DNA of 64,000 bases from contig NZ_CP069396.1 in the NCBI RefSeq assembly GCF_016887565.1, forward strand, positions 9,592,001 through 9,656,000, in the 5' to 3' direction. The stretch's first letter is position 1. Each line of letters opens with the position of its first letter. The translations under genes and the position numbers were made by a program. Positions 18,006-26,096 of this stretch are shown here, piece by piece. The notes below the pieces were generated by a model that made no database searches, was not told the DNA's origin, and saw only the letters and a program-made list of their open reading frames with translations. The stretch is from Archangium violaceum. GTDB lineage: Bacteria; Myxococcota; Myxococcia; Myxococcales; Myxococcaceae.

Positions 18006-18941
18006 TCACGGGAATGTCACACCACGAAGAGTGACTGTGCGTGGCCCGCTCGCCTCTCCCAATCGGAGCACATAGGCGCCCCGGGCCTGTTCCTCCGTGG
18101 CCTCCGCCTCCACCACCACGAGGCCTCGCTTCTTTCCGGGAAGAATGGGCTCCGGTTGCCACACGCGCAGCACCCGCAGCCGCGCGCCGCCCTTGCCCAC
18201 CAGCACCACGCCTTCCGCATCCACCGTCCAGGGCCGAGCGCTCGTGTTCTCCACCTCCAGCGCCACCGCCACCCGTCCCTCGGCCCGGTAGCTGTAAGTC
18301 GTTCTTCTCTTGAGGGCCTCACCGGGGGGCTGCTGGGTGGTGCTGTAAATGTCCTTCGCCGCAATGCCTCTTGGGCCCACCACCAGCCCGGAGTCGATGA
18401 GCTCGGCAATACCTCCGGGACTCTTCTCCTCTGTCTGGGTTTGTGCCAGCCGCGCCTCACACCGCTCGGCCCGTTCGTGCGCCTGTCTCGCCTCCAGTTG
18501 AAAGGTTTCGGCCGAGCGCGGCTGGCGGTACACATTCACCTGTGGCTCGGCCTGGGTGGGGTGCACCACCAGCCGAAAGGTAGCGCTCGCCGGCACCGCG
18601 CCATCGGCGAAGCGCACCGTGAGGAGCGGTTGCGTCCCCGGCGGCAGCGCACCCGAGGGGAGGAACATGACGATGCCCGTGGCCTCGTCCACTGTCATTG
18701 CCCGAAAGCGCTCGCGCTCCTCCAGCACCACGCCCCCGTGCAGCAGCGGCGCGTTGAACACCAGGGTGGTGGTGAGGCCGGGGCTGATGCGCACCTCGTG
18801 CACCTGCCCGGTGCTGTCCGCCGTCAGCTCCAGGTGGCGCGCTACCACCATGTCCCATTCTTCGGACGGGGGCTCGGCGAGGACGGGAGTCGTGGCGAGG
18901 AGCGCGAGCAGCAAGGGGGCAGTGGGCGGCGGGCTGGGCAT
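18006..18941 (-). CDS. DUF2381 family exported protein (myxobacterial)
   Basis: 311 residues from the ATG at 18939-18941. Signal peptide MPSPPPTAPLLLALLATTPV with VLAEPP cleavage. The rest matches what I recall of DUF2381 (TIGR02268), a family largely restricted to Myxococcales: an N-terminal beta domain with GLTTTLVFNAPL, a coiled segment near LEARQAHERAERCEARLAQ, and a C-terminal beta sandwich ending in VTLRGVTFP. Members usually lie next to a Ser/Thr kinase gene, as here: the kinase ends 89 bp upstream on the same strand. Molecular role unknown; the pairing suggests a shared envelope-sensing task. Confidence 0.8.
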   Translation of the reverse strand: MPSPPPTAPLLLALLATTPVLAEPPSEEWDMVVARHLELTADSTGQVHEVRISPGLTTTLVFNAPLLHGGVVLEERERFRAMTVDEATGIVMFLPSGALPPGTQPLLTVRFADGAVPASATFRLVVHPTQAEPQVNVYRQPRSAETFQLEARQAHERAERCEARLAQTQTEEKSPGGIAELIDSGLVVGPRGIAAKDIYSTTQQPPGEALKRRTTYSYRAEGRVAVALEVENTSARPWTVDAEGVVLVGKGGARLRVLRVWQPEPILPGKKRGLVVVEAEATEEQARGAYVLRLGEASGPRTVTLRGVTFP

Positions 18942-19030
18942 GGGCCGTACTACCTCCGGAGTGCTCAGGGAAACAAGCACCTCCTACGTCGCCCCTGCTC
19001 TTCGTCCACCCATGTCCGCAGCCGGACCCT

Positions 19031-21175
19031 CTACTCGAAACGCTCCACTGGAATGACGCCTTCTGAGTCTGAAATCAGCGCGGTACCCGGCTTCTCGCCC
19101 GGCTTCACGTCGTCGCCACCAACCCCTACGTAGCGGCCCCGGTCAACGAGCACCATGCAGATGGGGTACGTGTGCCCATCCGGCGTGTGGAGTTGGGTGA
19201 AGCGGCCGTAGATGCGGTCCGTGCCGAAGAAAAGCTCTCCGGAGATCATGGAATCTGCGGGCAGCTTCCCGATGGGCTCAATCTCCATCGTGGTGCCTGG
19301 CCCCTCGCGAACGGGAACGAAAGTCTCGCTCTCGTCCTGGTTGGGGAACATAGCCCACAGATTCCTTCCGATGCGCAGGCCCAGCTCCTCCATGGTCCGC
19401 AAGGAGCCAGGTGGGCACTCGGTGGGAGCGGGCAGAGGCCGCACCTGGACGGCTGTGGTGGAAGTGGGGCCGGGGCAGCCAGCGGCAAGGGTACAGCCGA
19501 GGAGGGCCGCCCCCGCCTTCGCGGCCGCGGAGCCCGTGCTCTTGGGTTGCTGCTGCGGGGTATCCTGGGGAGCCTTACGAAGTGTCCTCACGCGAATGTC
19601 CTGGGAGTGCGTCGCGCTGGCGACGGGCGCGGGGGTTGCCGCCCCTTCAGGCGCCGCGCCGCCGTCACCTTCCGGCCGGCGCCACGGGGGCGCCACTTCC
19701 TGGCCACCCGGCTCCAGGGTGATGGGGTGAAACTCCGGCGGTAGGACGGCTAGGGGTGTCCCTACTGGTGGGGTCACGAGACCGAAGGTGCGCGGAGGCG
19801 GGCGCGCGGCGAACCACACGCCCAGGCCCAGCACCAGCACCGCACTGGCCACCAGGAGCACCCGTCGCGCGCGCACGGAGGGCACGTCCGGGGTACGCGG
19901 TCGCTGCGACTGCTCGGCCTTGGCCAGTTCCGAGGCCGACGAACGCGCCGTGCCCTCGGACGAGGCTGGAGGCGAGGTCACCAGCGGAGCGGGCGGCACG
20001 GTCTCCCTCGTGGCCTCCTCGCCCGAGAGCGGAACCTCCAGTGCCTCGAGCCCGAGCGGCACTTCTTCAGGCTCGCCCTGGGTGGACACATCCTCCGGCG
20101 GACGCTGCTTGCCCCTCACGAGCCTCGGCTCGTAGGAGGCCAGGCGCGCATAGAGCGCCTGCAGGTCCGCACCTTCCCTCCACATGTCCTCCTGCCACGC
20201 GGTGGTGGCGTTGTCCGGGCCCCACGCCTCGCACAGCGGCACCTTCCATGCCTCGTCCGCCTGCTTCACTGCCTCCTCCAGCGCCGCCTCCACCGCCCGC
20301 GCGTCCGCGTACCTCTCCCCGGGCTGCTTGCGCAGCATGCGCCAGCACACCTCCCCCAGCGTCCTGGGCACCCGAGGGTTGAGCTCGTGCGGCACCCTCG
20401 GCTCCTCGTGCAGGATGGCGTGTACCAGCTCACCCTCGCTTCCCCGGAAGGGCAGCCCGCCGGTGAGCAGCTGGTAGAGCTCCACTCCCAGCGCCCAGAG
20501 GTCATCTCCTGGGCTGGCGCGGGAGTCCTCCTCACCGCGCCAGGAGCGCCACACCCGGGGGCTGAGATAGGGCCAGGTGCCTGGGGGCACGGGCCCCGTC
20601 ACCCTGGGCGCGTCCTCGTACGTGGCCACCCCGAAGTCCACCAGCACCAACTGGCGCTCGCCGTACACCAGCAGGTTGGACCCCTTCACATCGCGGTGGA
20701 CGACTCCGGCCGCGTGCACCGCTCCCAGCAACCGCGCGGCCTGGCGCACCAGGTCCGCCACCTCGAGCGCGTTGGGGTTGTGCTCCCGGGCCCAGGCGTC
20801 CAGCGACAGCCCGCGCACATAGGGCGTGACGAGGAAGAGGAAGCGGGGCTCGAGGGCGGGCCACTCGCCGTGTCCCACCAACGGCAACCCTCCCGCGCAC
20901 CACAGCTTCACCATGACGTCCAGCTCACGCCGGGCCCAGGACGCAGCATGGGGCCGGGAGATGAACTTCACCGCGAAGAGCTGGTCCTCGCGCCGGGCGC
21001 GGAACACGGTGCCCTGGCCGCCGCTGCCCAGGGTCGCCTCCAGCCGGTAGCCGGCCACCTCCATTCCCACCTGGGGCAGGTGCTGCTCCGGCGCGTCGTG
21101 CCGCCGAGGCGGATGCGGCGGCAGCTGCCGCCGGGCTCCCTCATGTCCTGGCCGGGAAGGCTGGGCTCCGTTCAT
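19031..21175 (-). CDS. Membrane-spanning Ser/Thr protein kinase (Hanks type)
   Basis: 714 residues. Kinase domain about 40-310: Gly loop LGSGGQGTVF, ATP-site Lys in AVKFIS, catalytic loop HRDVKGSN and DFGVAT are all intact, so it should be active. One transmembrane helix (VLLVASAVLVLGLGVWFAA, about residue 450) is followed by a Pro-rich, roughly 240-residue extracytoplasmic part with a Cys-containing segment (LLGCTLAAGCPGP) and a folded C-terminus. The start at 21173-21175 is chosen over one 11 codons earlier because it is closer to the usual start distance; either is possible. Followed by the DUF2381 gene in the same direction. Confidence 0.92.
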   Translation of the reverse strand: MNGAQPSRPGHEGARRQLPPHPPRRHDAPEQHLPQVGMEVAGYRLEATLGSGGQGTVFRARREDQLFAVKFISRPHAASWARRELDVMVKLWCAGGLPLVGHGEWPALEPRFLFLVTPYVRGLSLDAWAREHNPNALEVADLVRQAARLLGAVHAAGVVHRDVKGSNLLVYGERQLVLVDFGVATYEDAPRVTGPVPPGTWPYLSPRVWRSWRGEEDSRASPGDDLWALGVELYQLLTGGLPFRGSEGELVHAILHEEPRVPHELNPRVPRTLGEVCWRMLRKQPGERYADARAVEAALEEAVKQADEAWKVPLCEAWGPDNATTAWQEDMWREGADLQALYARLASYEPRLVRGKQRPPEDVSTQGEPEEVPLGLEALEVPLSGEEATRETVPPAPLVTSPPASSEGTARSSASELAKAEQSQRPRTPDVPSVRARRVLLVASAVLVLGLGVWFAARPPPRTFGLVTPPVGTPLAVLPPEFHPITLEPGGQEVAPPWRRPEGDGGAAPEGAATPAPVASATHSQDIRVRTLRKAPQDTPQQQPKSTGSAAAKAGAALLGCTLAAGCPGPTSTTAVQVRPLPAPTECPPGSLRTMEELGLRIGRNLWAMFPNQDESETFVPVREGPGTTMEIEPIGKLPADSMISGELFFGTDRIYGRFTQLHTPDGHTYPICMVLVDRGRYVGVGGDDVKPGEKPGTALISDSEGVIPVERFE

Positions 21176-21257
21176 GCACTGCACCTCCGAGGTGAGGCAG
21201 CGTAACATGACCGCTGGAGACCAGTAGCCATGCGCGGGTGCCTACCGGACGAAATGA

Positions 21258-21536
21258 GCGGAGCTGCTGTCGCTCGTCGACGGCATGGCCCGGAACGAGT
21301 CCGAGCGCGGCTACATCGAGCGCTACGCGGCGCGGACGCGCGAGCTGCTCGAAAGCACGGATGCCATTCACTCGTGCTTCGCCGACTACGGCGCCCAACA
21401 CGTCACCTCGAATGGCCCCGACATGGGCACGAGCACAACCCAGAGCACCGTCTTGCGCGATGCCATCGATGCCTTCTACCGGCGACCCTGCACACCTCAG
21501 CGGCGCATCGAGGCACCCATTGCCGGCGCGCCGTGA
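21258..21536 (+). pseudogene. Orphan coding-like fragment, not recognised
   Basis: An open stretch reading ELLSLVDGMARNESERGYIE and on to DAIDAFYRR has the amino-acid composition of a real helical protein but starts right after an in-frame stop (21255-21257) with no ribosome site, and ends where the IS21 remnant zone begins. I do not recognise the family. Best read as a truncated gene left between the kinase gene and the insertion-sequence scar; a small independent gene starting at ATG 21285 (83 residues) is the alternative. Confidence 0.4.
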
Positions 21537-21589
21537 GCCCGCGGATCCGGAGCGCCGCGCCGCCCTGCTGTACCAGAGGGCGTTGGCAT

Positions 21590-21745
21590 ACTCCCAAGGA
21601 CTGTCACGCTGTCATCGGCGACGCCACCCTGGCCGACGCCATCCTCGACCGGCTGGTGCACAACGCCCATCGCCTCAAGCTCACGGGCGACTCGGTGCGC
21701 CGTCCGGAAGGGAATTTGACCCGGGCCAAGAAGGGGGCGAAGTGA
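21590..21745 (+). pseudogene. IS21-family helper ATPase IstB, C-terminal remnant
   Basis: The frame ending at the TGA 21743-21745 reads AVIGDATLADAILDRLVHNA followed by HRLKLTGDSVRR, the characteristic C-terminus of IstB, the ATPase encoded downstream of the IS21 transposase. Nothing of the ATPase core or of the transposase IstA is present, so this is the right-hand stub of an insertion sequence. The IS terminal repeats follow directly (21775-21814). Confidence 0.75.
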
Positions 21746-21774
21746 ACCCCGGCCAACGTCGCTGACGCTCCGAC

Positions 21775-21814
21775 TGTTCCACATGGCCGGAACGGGTGTT
21801 CCACTTCGCCGGAA
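21775..21814. mobile_element. IS21-type terminal repeats (right end of a decayed insertion sequence)
   Basis: Two 18-bp direct repeats, TGTTCCACATGGCCGGAA (21775-21792) and TGTTCCACTTCGCCGGAA (21797-21814), spaced 22 bp start to start. Repeated TGTTCCA-type elements just after istB are characteristic of IS21-family ends, where they are transposase binding sites. With the istB stub this marks an IS end 110 bp upstream of the toxin gene. No matching left end is seen in the window. Confidence 0.65.
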
Positions 21815-21846
21815 TACGCATTCGGCACCTCACCAGACCAAACGGC

Positions 21847-21876
21847 TTGACCCAGCTATCAGCCGTTTTCTGTAAT
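21847..21876 (+). promoter_or_regulatory. Candidate sigma-70 promoter of the toxin-immunity pair with overlapping inverted repeat
   Basis: TTGACC (21847-21852) and TGTAAT (21871-21876) are separated by 18 bp, 50 bp upstream of the toxin ATG. The 7-bp inverted repeat AACGGCT (21841-21847) / AGCCGTT (21861-21867) straddles the -35 box and could be an operator. The stretch is more AT-rich than its surroundings. Confidence 0.45.
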
Positions 21877-21925
21877 CGGCGGGTTTGGCTTCCAACTCGG
21901 GCGGCTCGCCCGGAGAGGTGCGTAA

Positions 21926-23383
21926 ATGTCCAGGGATGCCGTCGATACTCGCCCCGTGGACACACGGCGGCCCTTGCGCATGGGGGCGCTGGCCCTGGCG
22001 GCGTTGATGCTGGTTACAGCGTGCGCCACAGGGGCCCCCTCCGGCGGAGGGCTGACGGCGTACCGTTCCAGCCTGCCCACTCCCGAGGGCTCCTCCGAGG
22101 CGTGGACGCTGGGGGCGGAAGCCGACGAAGAAGACACAGGCGACGGCGAAGCCATCTTTTCCACCCTGCCCACGGACTTTCAGCCGGTGAGGGTCAGTGA
22201 CTCCGAGCTTAGGGCCGCTCTGGCAACGTTTTGGCTCGAAGTCCCGCTGCGGGTGTCCACCTCATGCCCCCCGTTGTACGTCGGCCGGAAGCTGGCGCTA
22301 GCGTCCGCGCCTTTGAGCGGCGAAGCGTGGCAATCAGACCTGGCGCAGTCCTATGGACGATTTTGCGAGCGGCGCGGTACTCCTGGCAATTGTCTGACTT
22401 TGTTTGATGACGGACCCCGCCTGCAAGCTGACGATAAGCGCAGCATTGCCCTTGCCCTGGCGGTGGGGCCCGCCCTGGAAGGAGTGGACGCGGAAGTGCG
22501 GGCCATGCTCAACCCTACGCGGGTGCTGGCTACTCTCAGCTTCACGATCACAGCCTATATGGCTCTATTGCTTGCCCCCGAGCCCGTCACGAAAGGCGTT
22601 GCGCTCGCGTTCTCCGTGCTCATGTGGGGCTATCTCGGATGGGAATTCTTCGATCTGCTGCGAGCCTATGCGCAGCTTTACGAAGATGCGCCGCAAGCTT
22701 CTAGCTTTGCGGAATTGCGGGAGGTGGGTGACAGGTTCGGAAGAGTCATCGGCCCCAATAGCGTGCGAATTCTCGTCATGGTGGCGACGGCGGCGATAGG
22801 GGAAACGGCGGCGCTCATGTCGAAAGGGCCGAAGCTGCCGGGCTTCGGGCAAGCCTCGCGCACGGTCGAGGCAAACACCGGGCTTCGCCTGATGGATGCG
22901 GCAGCCGGTGCCGAGCGAGTCATTGTTTCCGTGAACGAGGGCACGATTCGCATTGTCCTACCAGTCAATGCCGTGTCCATGACTGCGCGGAACGGAGGAG
23001 GCGCGCGCCCTGCGCTCAAACCCAATGAGCCCACGAAAGGCGGCAGACTTCTCACAAGTGGTTATCGTGCCTTCAAGTCGTTCAGAGCCTTCAAACGTCA
23101 CATGGGCAAGGCAGGCAAAGGGCTGGAATGGCATCATCTTGTCGAAAAGCACAAATTCAACCTCAAGCGTTTCGGCGCCGAGGCTCTTCATAACACTGAG
23201 AATATTATTCCACTAAACAAGGATCTGCATACAGAGGTCAGTGCATTCTATTCCTCAAAGAGGCCCAATATCACAAGCTCATATGGCTTGACCGTACGAG
23301 AGTGGATAAGAACTCAAAGTCATGAGAAGCAGCGCTCGTTTGCGCTGCTTGTCATAGAAAAGATCAGAACTGGGGAGTGGTGA
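21926..23383 (+). CDS. sitA: SitA-type polymorphic lipoprotein toxin with C-terminal HNH-like nuclease domain
   Basis: 485 residues. A type II signal peptide ends in VTAC with lipid-bearing C33 and no Asp at +2, so outer-membrane sorting is expected. A long middle region includes two hydrophobic stretches (about 205-245). The C-terminal ~90 residues form a nuclease of the WHH/AHH type: W402-H403-H404 followed by LVEKHKFNLKRFG, then HNTENIIPLNKDLH and the tail of a treble-clef HNH fold. This is the plan of Myxococcus SitA toxins, which pass between kin by TraA-dependent outer membrane exchange and kill cells lacking the matching SitI; the nuclease class resembles SitA5. Strong GGAGAGG site at 21912-21918. 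Codon use is visibly more AT-rich over the last third. Family membership is my recognition, not a search. Confidence 0.75.
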   Translation: MSRDAVDTRPVDTRRPLRMGALALAALMLVTACATGAPSGGGLTAYRSSLPTPEGSSEAWTLGAEADEEDTGDGEAIFSTLPTDFQPVRVSDSELRAALATFWLEVPLRVSTSCPPLYVGRKLALASAPLSGEAWQSDLAQSYGRFCERRGTPGNCLTLFDDGPRLQADDKRSIALALAVGPALEGVDAEVRAMLNPTRVLATLSFTITAYMALLLAPEPVTKGVALAFSVLMWGYLGWEFFDLLRAYAQLYEDAPQASSFAELREVGDRFGRVIGPNSVRILVMVATAAIGETAALMSKGPKLPGFGQASRTVEANTGLRLMDAAAGAERVIVSVNEGTIRIVLPVNAVSMTARNGGGARPALKPNEPTKGGRLLTSGYRAFKSFRAFKRHMGKAGKGLEWHHLVEKHKFNLKRFGAEALHNTENIIPLNKDLHTEVSAFYSSKRPNITSSYGLTVREWIRTQSHEKQRSFALLVIEKIRTGEW

Positions 23384-23739
23384 TGGCGAAGGAGCTAGAA
23401 AGGATTGTGGAGGAATTTGCGGAGAACGTGGCCGCGCAGACGGAAGCGATAAGGAGAGGAGACGCAAAGACGGGCAACAAGCACGCTAGTCGTTATATAT
23501 CTGCGCTCAAGAAGCTGCGGTTGGAAGGTGATGCCGGACGTGATGCGCTCGCCGTTCTGCTCAAGCATCCTCGCGCGGATGTACGGGTCAGTGCTGCTGC
23601 GTTCTTGCTGCGTTATCGAACGGCAGAAGCAAAAGCAGTGCTGGAGGCAGCCGCCACCGGGGGCGGTGTTGCGGCCATTGATGCGATCATGGCCCTGAAA
23701 CATTGGGAGGAAGGCACCTGGAACTTGGATCCCGGGTGA
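23383..23739 (+). CDS. sitI: Probable SitI-type immunity protein (HEAT-like / DUF2019-like)
   Basis: 118 residues from the ATG at 23383, which overlaps the toxin stop by one base (TGATG), so translation is coupled; two in-frame GTGs lie just upstream. Entirely alpha-helical by composition, with a HEAT-like pair of helices (LLKHPRADVRVSAAAFLLRY, then AEAKAVLEAAAT). This is the usual form of DUF2019-like immunity proteins that follow HNH-type toxins in myxobacteria. No signal peptide, so it acts in the cytoplasm, where the nuclease would be delivered. Its task would be to bind and neutralise the upstream nuclease. Confidence 0.7.
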   Translation: MAKELERIVEEFAENVAAQTEAIRRGDAKTGNKHASRYISALKKLRLEGDAGRDALAVLLKHPRADVRVSAAAFLLRYRTAEAKAVLEAAATGGGVAAIDAIMALKHWEEGTWNLDPG

Positions 23740-24049
23740 TGCCCGAAGCACGGGCCGGTCGCGGACAGGGCCCGGCAGCAGAAGCTCGGGGCGATGGATG
23801 CTACCGGGGGGCCCGGCATTAGTGGCTAGGGGCATCGGCGCCAGAAGTTAGCCCGAGGGGCGGAGTGCTCGCCGCTCATCGCCCGGCGAGGGGTCCAAGG
23901 GGACCAAAGGGAGAATGGGTGGGTCCTCTGGGTCCCGACTGGAGGCGGAGCCACCCCTTGCGGCTTCGATTCCCGCCGCTTCCAACGATAGGCCGTGTAC
24001 GGTTGCACCAACCGTGGCCCCGGCAACGCGCGGTCACTCGGGAGGTCGT
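23740..24049. other. Intergenic region containing a tRNA-like scar
   Basis: No gene found. It holds the tRNA/tmRNA 3'-end-like sequence described at 23960-23984 and the leader of the serine hydrolase gene. A run of G-rich sequence (23760-23830) shows no stable terminator with a T tract. Confidence 0.5.
23960..23984 (+). repeat. tRNA/tmRNA 3'-end-like sequence, possible attachment-site scar (copy 1)
   Basis: The core TTCGATTCCCGCCGC (23965-23979) followed by TTCCA has the form of a T-loop, T-stem and acceptor 3' strand. It matches the sequence at 38537-38556 with one mismatch over the same 20 positions, in the same orientation. Read antisense, this sequence resembles the EAAGIEP peptide string that typically arises when tRNA or tmRNA tails are translated. 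No complete tRNA is attached. A GGAGGCG at 23941-23947 could pair with the acceptor strand but no cloverleaf forms. Confidence 0.5.
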
Positions 24050-25069
24050 ATGCGACGTCGAGACGTCTTGGCTGGAGCGGCGCTACTCGCGACGGGATTT
24101 GCACCGTCGCGTCTTCGTGCGAGTACCGCTTCGGGTCGGTTGCAATCGCTCCTCGAACGCTGGGATCAGGACGAGCATCCTGACCTGCACGGAGTCGTCG
24201 TTCGCGTCAATGGGGCCGTGGTGGCCGAACGGCACTATCACGGCGCGGACCCACAGGCGCTGCACGATATCCGGTCGGCTGGGAAGAGCATCACCTCGCT
24301 CCTGGTCGGTGCCGCGCGCGATCGCGGACTCCTGGGCGCACTGGATGAGCAGCTCGAACGCTACTGGCCACGGGCGCGTGGCAGCGCGCTCGGTCGGGCC
24401 TCGCTCGCGGCTCTGCTGACCATGCGCTCCGGCCTGGCTGCGAACGACCAGGAGCCCGACTCGCCCGGCAACGAAGACCGGATGGATGCGGCAAGCGATC
24501 CGGTTGCCTTCCTGCTCGGCATTCCCGCCGTCGACCGACCCGGCACGCGCTACGTCTACAACTCGCTGACGGCCTATGCGGTCGGGTTGCTGCTGGAACA
24601 CACGATGGGGAAAAGCCTGCTGGCATTCGCGCGCGAAGCGCTGTTCGAGCCGCTGGGAATCCAACGCGTCGACTGGGCCAGCGACGCAGCCGGCCATACC
24701 AAGGGACAGGGCAACCTGTCCTTGACCACTGGCGATCTCGCCCGGATCGGGCAGGCTCTTCTCGATGGCGGCCAATGGCAAGGGCGGCGGATTCTCTCCT
24801 CGAGCTGGATCAAGACGAGCATGCAAGCCCTCGTCCCAATCGGCCCGGTCGACCCATATGCCGACTCCTACGGCTATTTCTGGTACACGAAAACACACCA
24901 GCTGAAGCGCGGGACGGAGACAGTGCGGTTCGCGTCGGGCAATGGCGGCAACAAGCTCTATCTCGTCCCATCCCGGCGCATGGTCGTGGCGATCACCTCG
25001 CGTGCCTACGGGCACGGCTATGGACAACGCCGCTCCGAGGCGATTCTGAAGGCGCTCCTGTCCGCCTGA
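24050..25069 (+). CDS. Exported serine hydrolase (beta-lactamase class C / penicillin-binding fold)
   Basis: 339 residues from the ATG at 24050, which has a GGAGG site at 24041-24045. MRRRDVLAGAALLATGFAPS is a probable Tat-type signal peptide (twin arginine, then hydrophobic). Catalytic SxxK is S76-A-G-K79, the second motif is at VYNSLTAY, and SGNGGNKLYLVPSRRMVV corresponds to the third strand. Such enzymes are esterases, D-peptidases or beta-lactamases; substrate not readable. It sits just inside the tRNA-like scar at 23.96 kb and is unrelated to its neighbours, suggesting acquisition. Confidence 0.87.
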   Translation: MRRRDVLAGAALLATGFAPSRLRASTASGRLQSLLERWDQDEHPDLHGVVVRVNGAVVAERHYHGADPQALHDIRSAGKSITSLLVGAARDRGLLGALDEQLERYWPRARGSALGRASLAALLTMRSGLAANDQEPDSPGNEDRMDAASDPVAFLLGIPAVDRPGTRYVYNSLTAYAVGLLLEHTMGKSLLAFAREALFEPLGIQRVDWASDAAGHTKGQGNLSLTTGDLARIGQALLDGGQWQGRRILSSSWIKTSMQALVPIGPVDPYADSYGYFWYTKTHQLKRGTETVRFASGNGGNKLYLVPSRRMVVAITSRAYGHGYGQRRSEAILKALLSA

Positions 25070-25247
25070 GCCCGGACGTGCGCCCCCAAGCATCCGGTGC
25101 TCCTCTGCCATGGCGATGGCCTTTCCCCAGGTGCAACAGCCCTGAAGGATGAGATGCAGGGCGATCACCCAGACAAGGACCGGCCGCGCTCCTGCGAGCA
25201 AGCGAGCCCTCGTTGCTCCTGATCCTCGCGATGCGCATCTGTCACAC

Positions 25248-25949
25248 ATGCGCGACACCCACGCACCAGCCTCCCGGGGCTTGCGCAAGGTGCTCCAGGA
25301 GAATGGTCTGACCCTCGTCCTGTTCGGACTCTTCCTCCTGTGCTGGCTCGGCCAGAGTCTGTCGGGCCTATACGCCTACAACGAGGAGCAGCGCGAGCAC
25401 GGGCAGCCTCCGGTGAGCTACGGCCAGTTCCTCCGCTCCGGTGAGTTCATGGAGAGTACCTTCGAGAACTGGGAGAGCGAGTTCCTCCAGATGGCGGCCT
25501 ATGTCGCCCTCGTGGCTGTCTTCAAGCAGAAGGGCTCGGGTGAATCGAAGAAGCTCCCCAACGAGGGGGAGAACGAGGTGGACAAGGATCCGCGGGAAGA
25601 GCTCCGCCCGGACTCGCCCGGCCCCGTGCACCGTGGCGGGCTCGCGCTCAAGATCTACTCCAATTCCCTCAGCCTGGCGCTGGCCGGCCTCTTCCTCTTC
25701 TCCTTCGTCATGCACGCGGTGGGTGGGCTGCGGCTCTACAACGAGGAGCAGCTCCAGCACGGCCAGCCAGCCTTCACTTTCTGGGGCTACGTGACGAGCG
25801 CCCGCTTCTGGTTCGAGTCCTTCCAGAACTGGCAGAGCGAGTTCATGTCCATCGGCGTGCTCGTCCTCCTCTCCATCTTCCTGCGGCAGAAGGGCTCGCC
25901 CGAGTCGAAGCCTGTCCACGCGCCGCACCGCGAGAGCGGAGGAGCGTGA
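25248..25949 (+). CDS. DUF6766-like membrane protein
   Basis: 233 residues built as an internal duplication: two halves each with a helix pair and the motif YNEEQ..HGQP, then FENWESEF or FQNWQSEF and a second helix. About four transmembrane segments (near residues 20-40, 75-95, 145-165, 200-215). The ATG at 25248 is chosen because the first helix then starts near residue 15. Similar small proteins occur widely in bacteria without known function. Downstream neighbours are remnants, so no operon can be inferred. Confidence 0.72.
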   Translation: MRDTHAPASRGLRKVLQENGLTLVLFGLFLLCWLGQSLSGLYAYNEEQREHGQPPVSYGQFLRSGEFMESTFENWESEFLQMAAYVALVAVFKQKGSGESKKLPNEGENEVDKDPREELRPDSPGPVHRGGLALKIYSNSLSLALAGLFLFSFVMHAVGGLRLYNEEQLQHGQPAFTFWGYVTSARFWFESFQNWQSEFMSIGVLVLLSIFLRQKGSPESKPVHAPHRESGGA

Positions 25950-25984
25950 CGCATGGGAGGACGGGTGCGAGCCGTCCCGTTCTC

Positions 25985-26050
25985 CGACCCCCTCCTGTGA
26001 GCTCGATCGCCCACTCGCCCGGCTTCGTCTCGCCCGGCAGTACCCGTTGA
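25985..26050 (-). repeat. Short duplicate of part of the propeller-lipoprotein gene
   Basis: On the minus strand this stretch encodes LPGETKPGEWAIEL, nearly the same as LPGETKLGEWALAV encoded near 28090-28140 in the lipoprotein gene; the DNA also matches over about 45 bases. It is not part of an intact gene, so it looks like a leftover of a second copy of that gene, possibly marking a rearrangement endpoint. Confidence 0.5.
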
Positions 26051-26096
26051 GAGGTACAGACTGTTCCGTGACCGTGGTGCATCTTGCACATGGTCA

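Noticed and set aside
17785-18162. Minus-strand frame downstream of the DUF2381 gene
   Set aside because: It overlaps the DUF2381 3' end, has no ribosome site and no recognised domain; left as intergenic.
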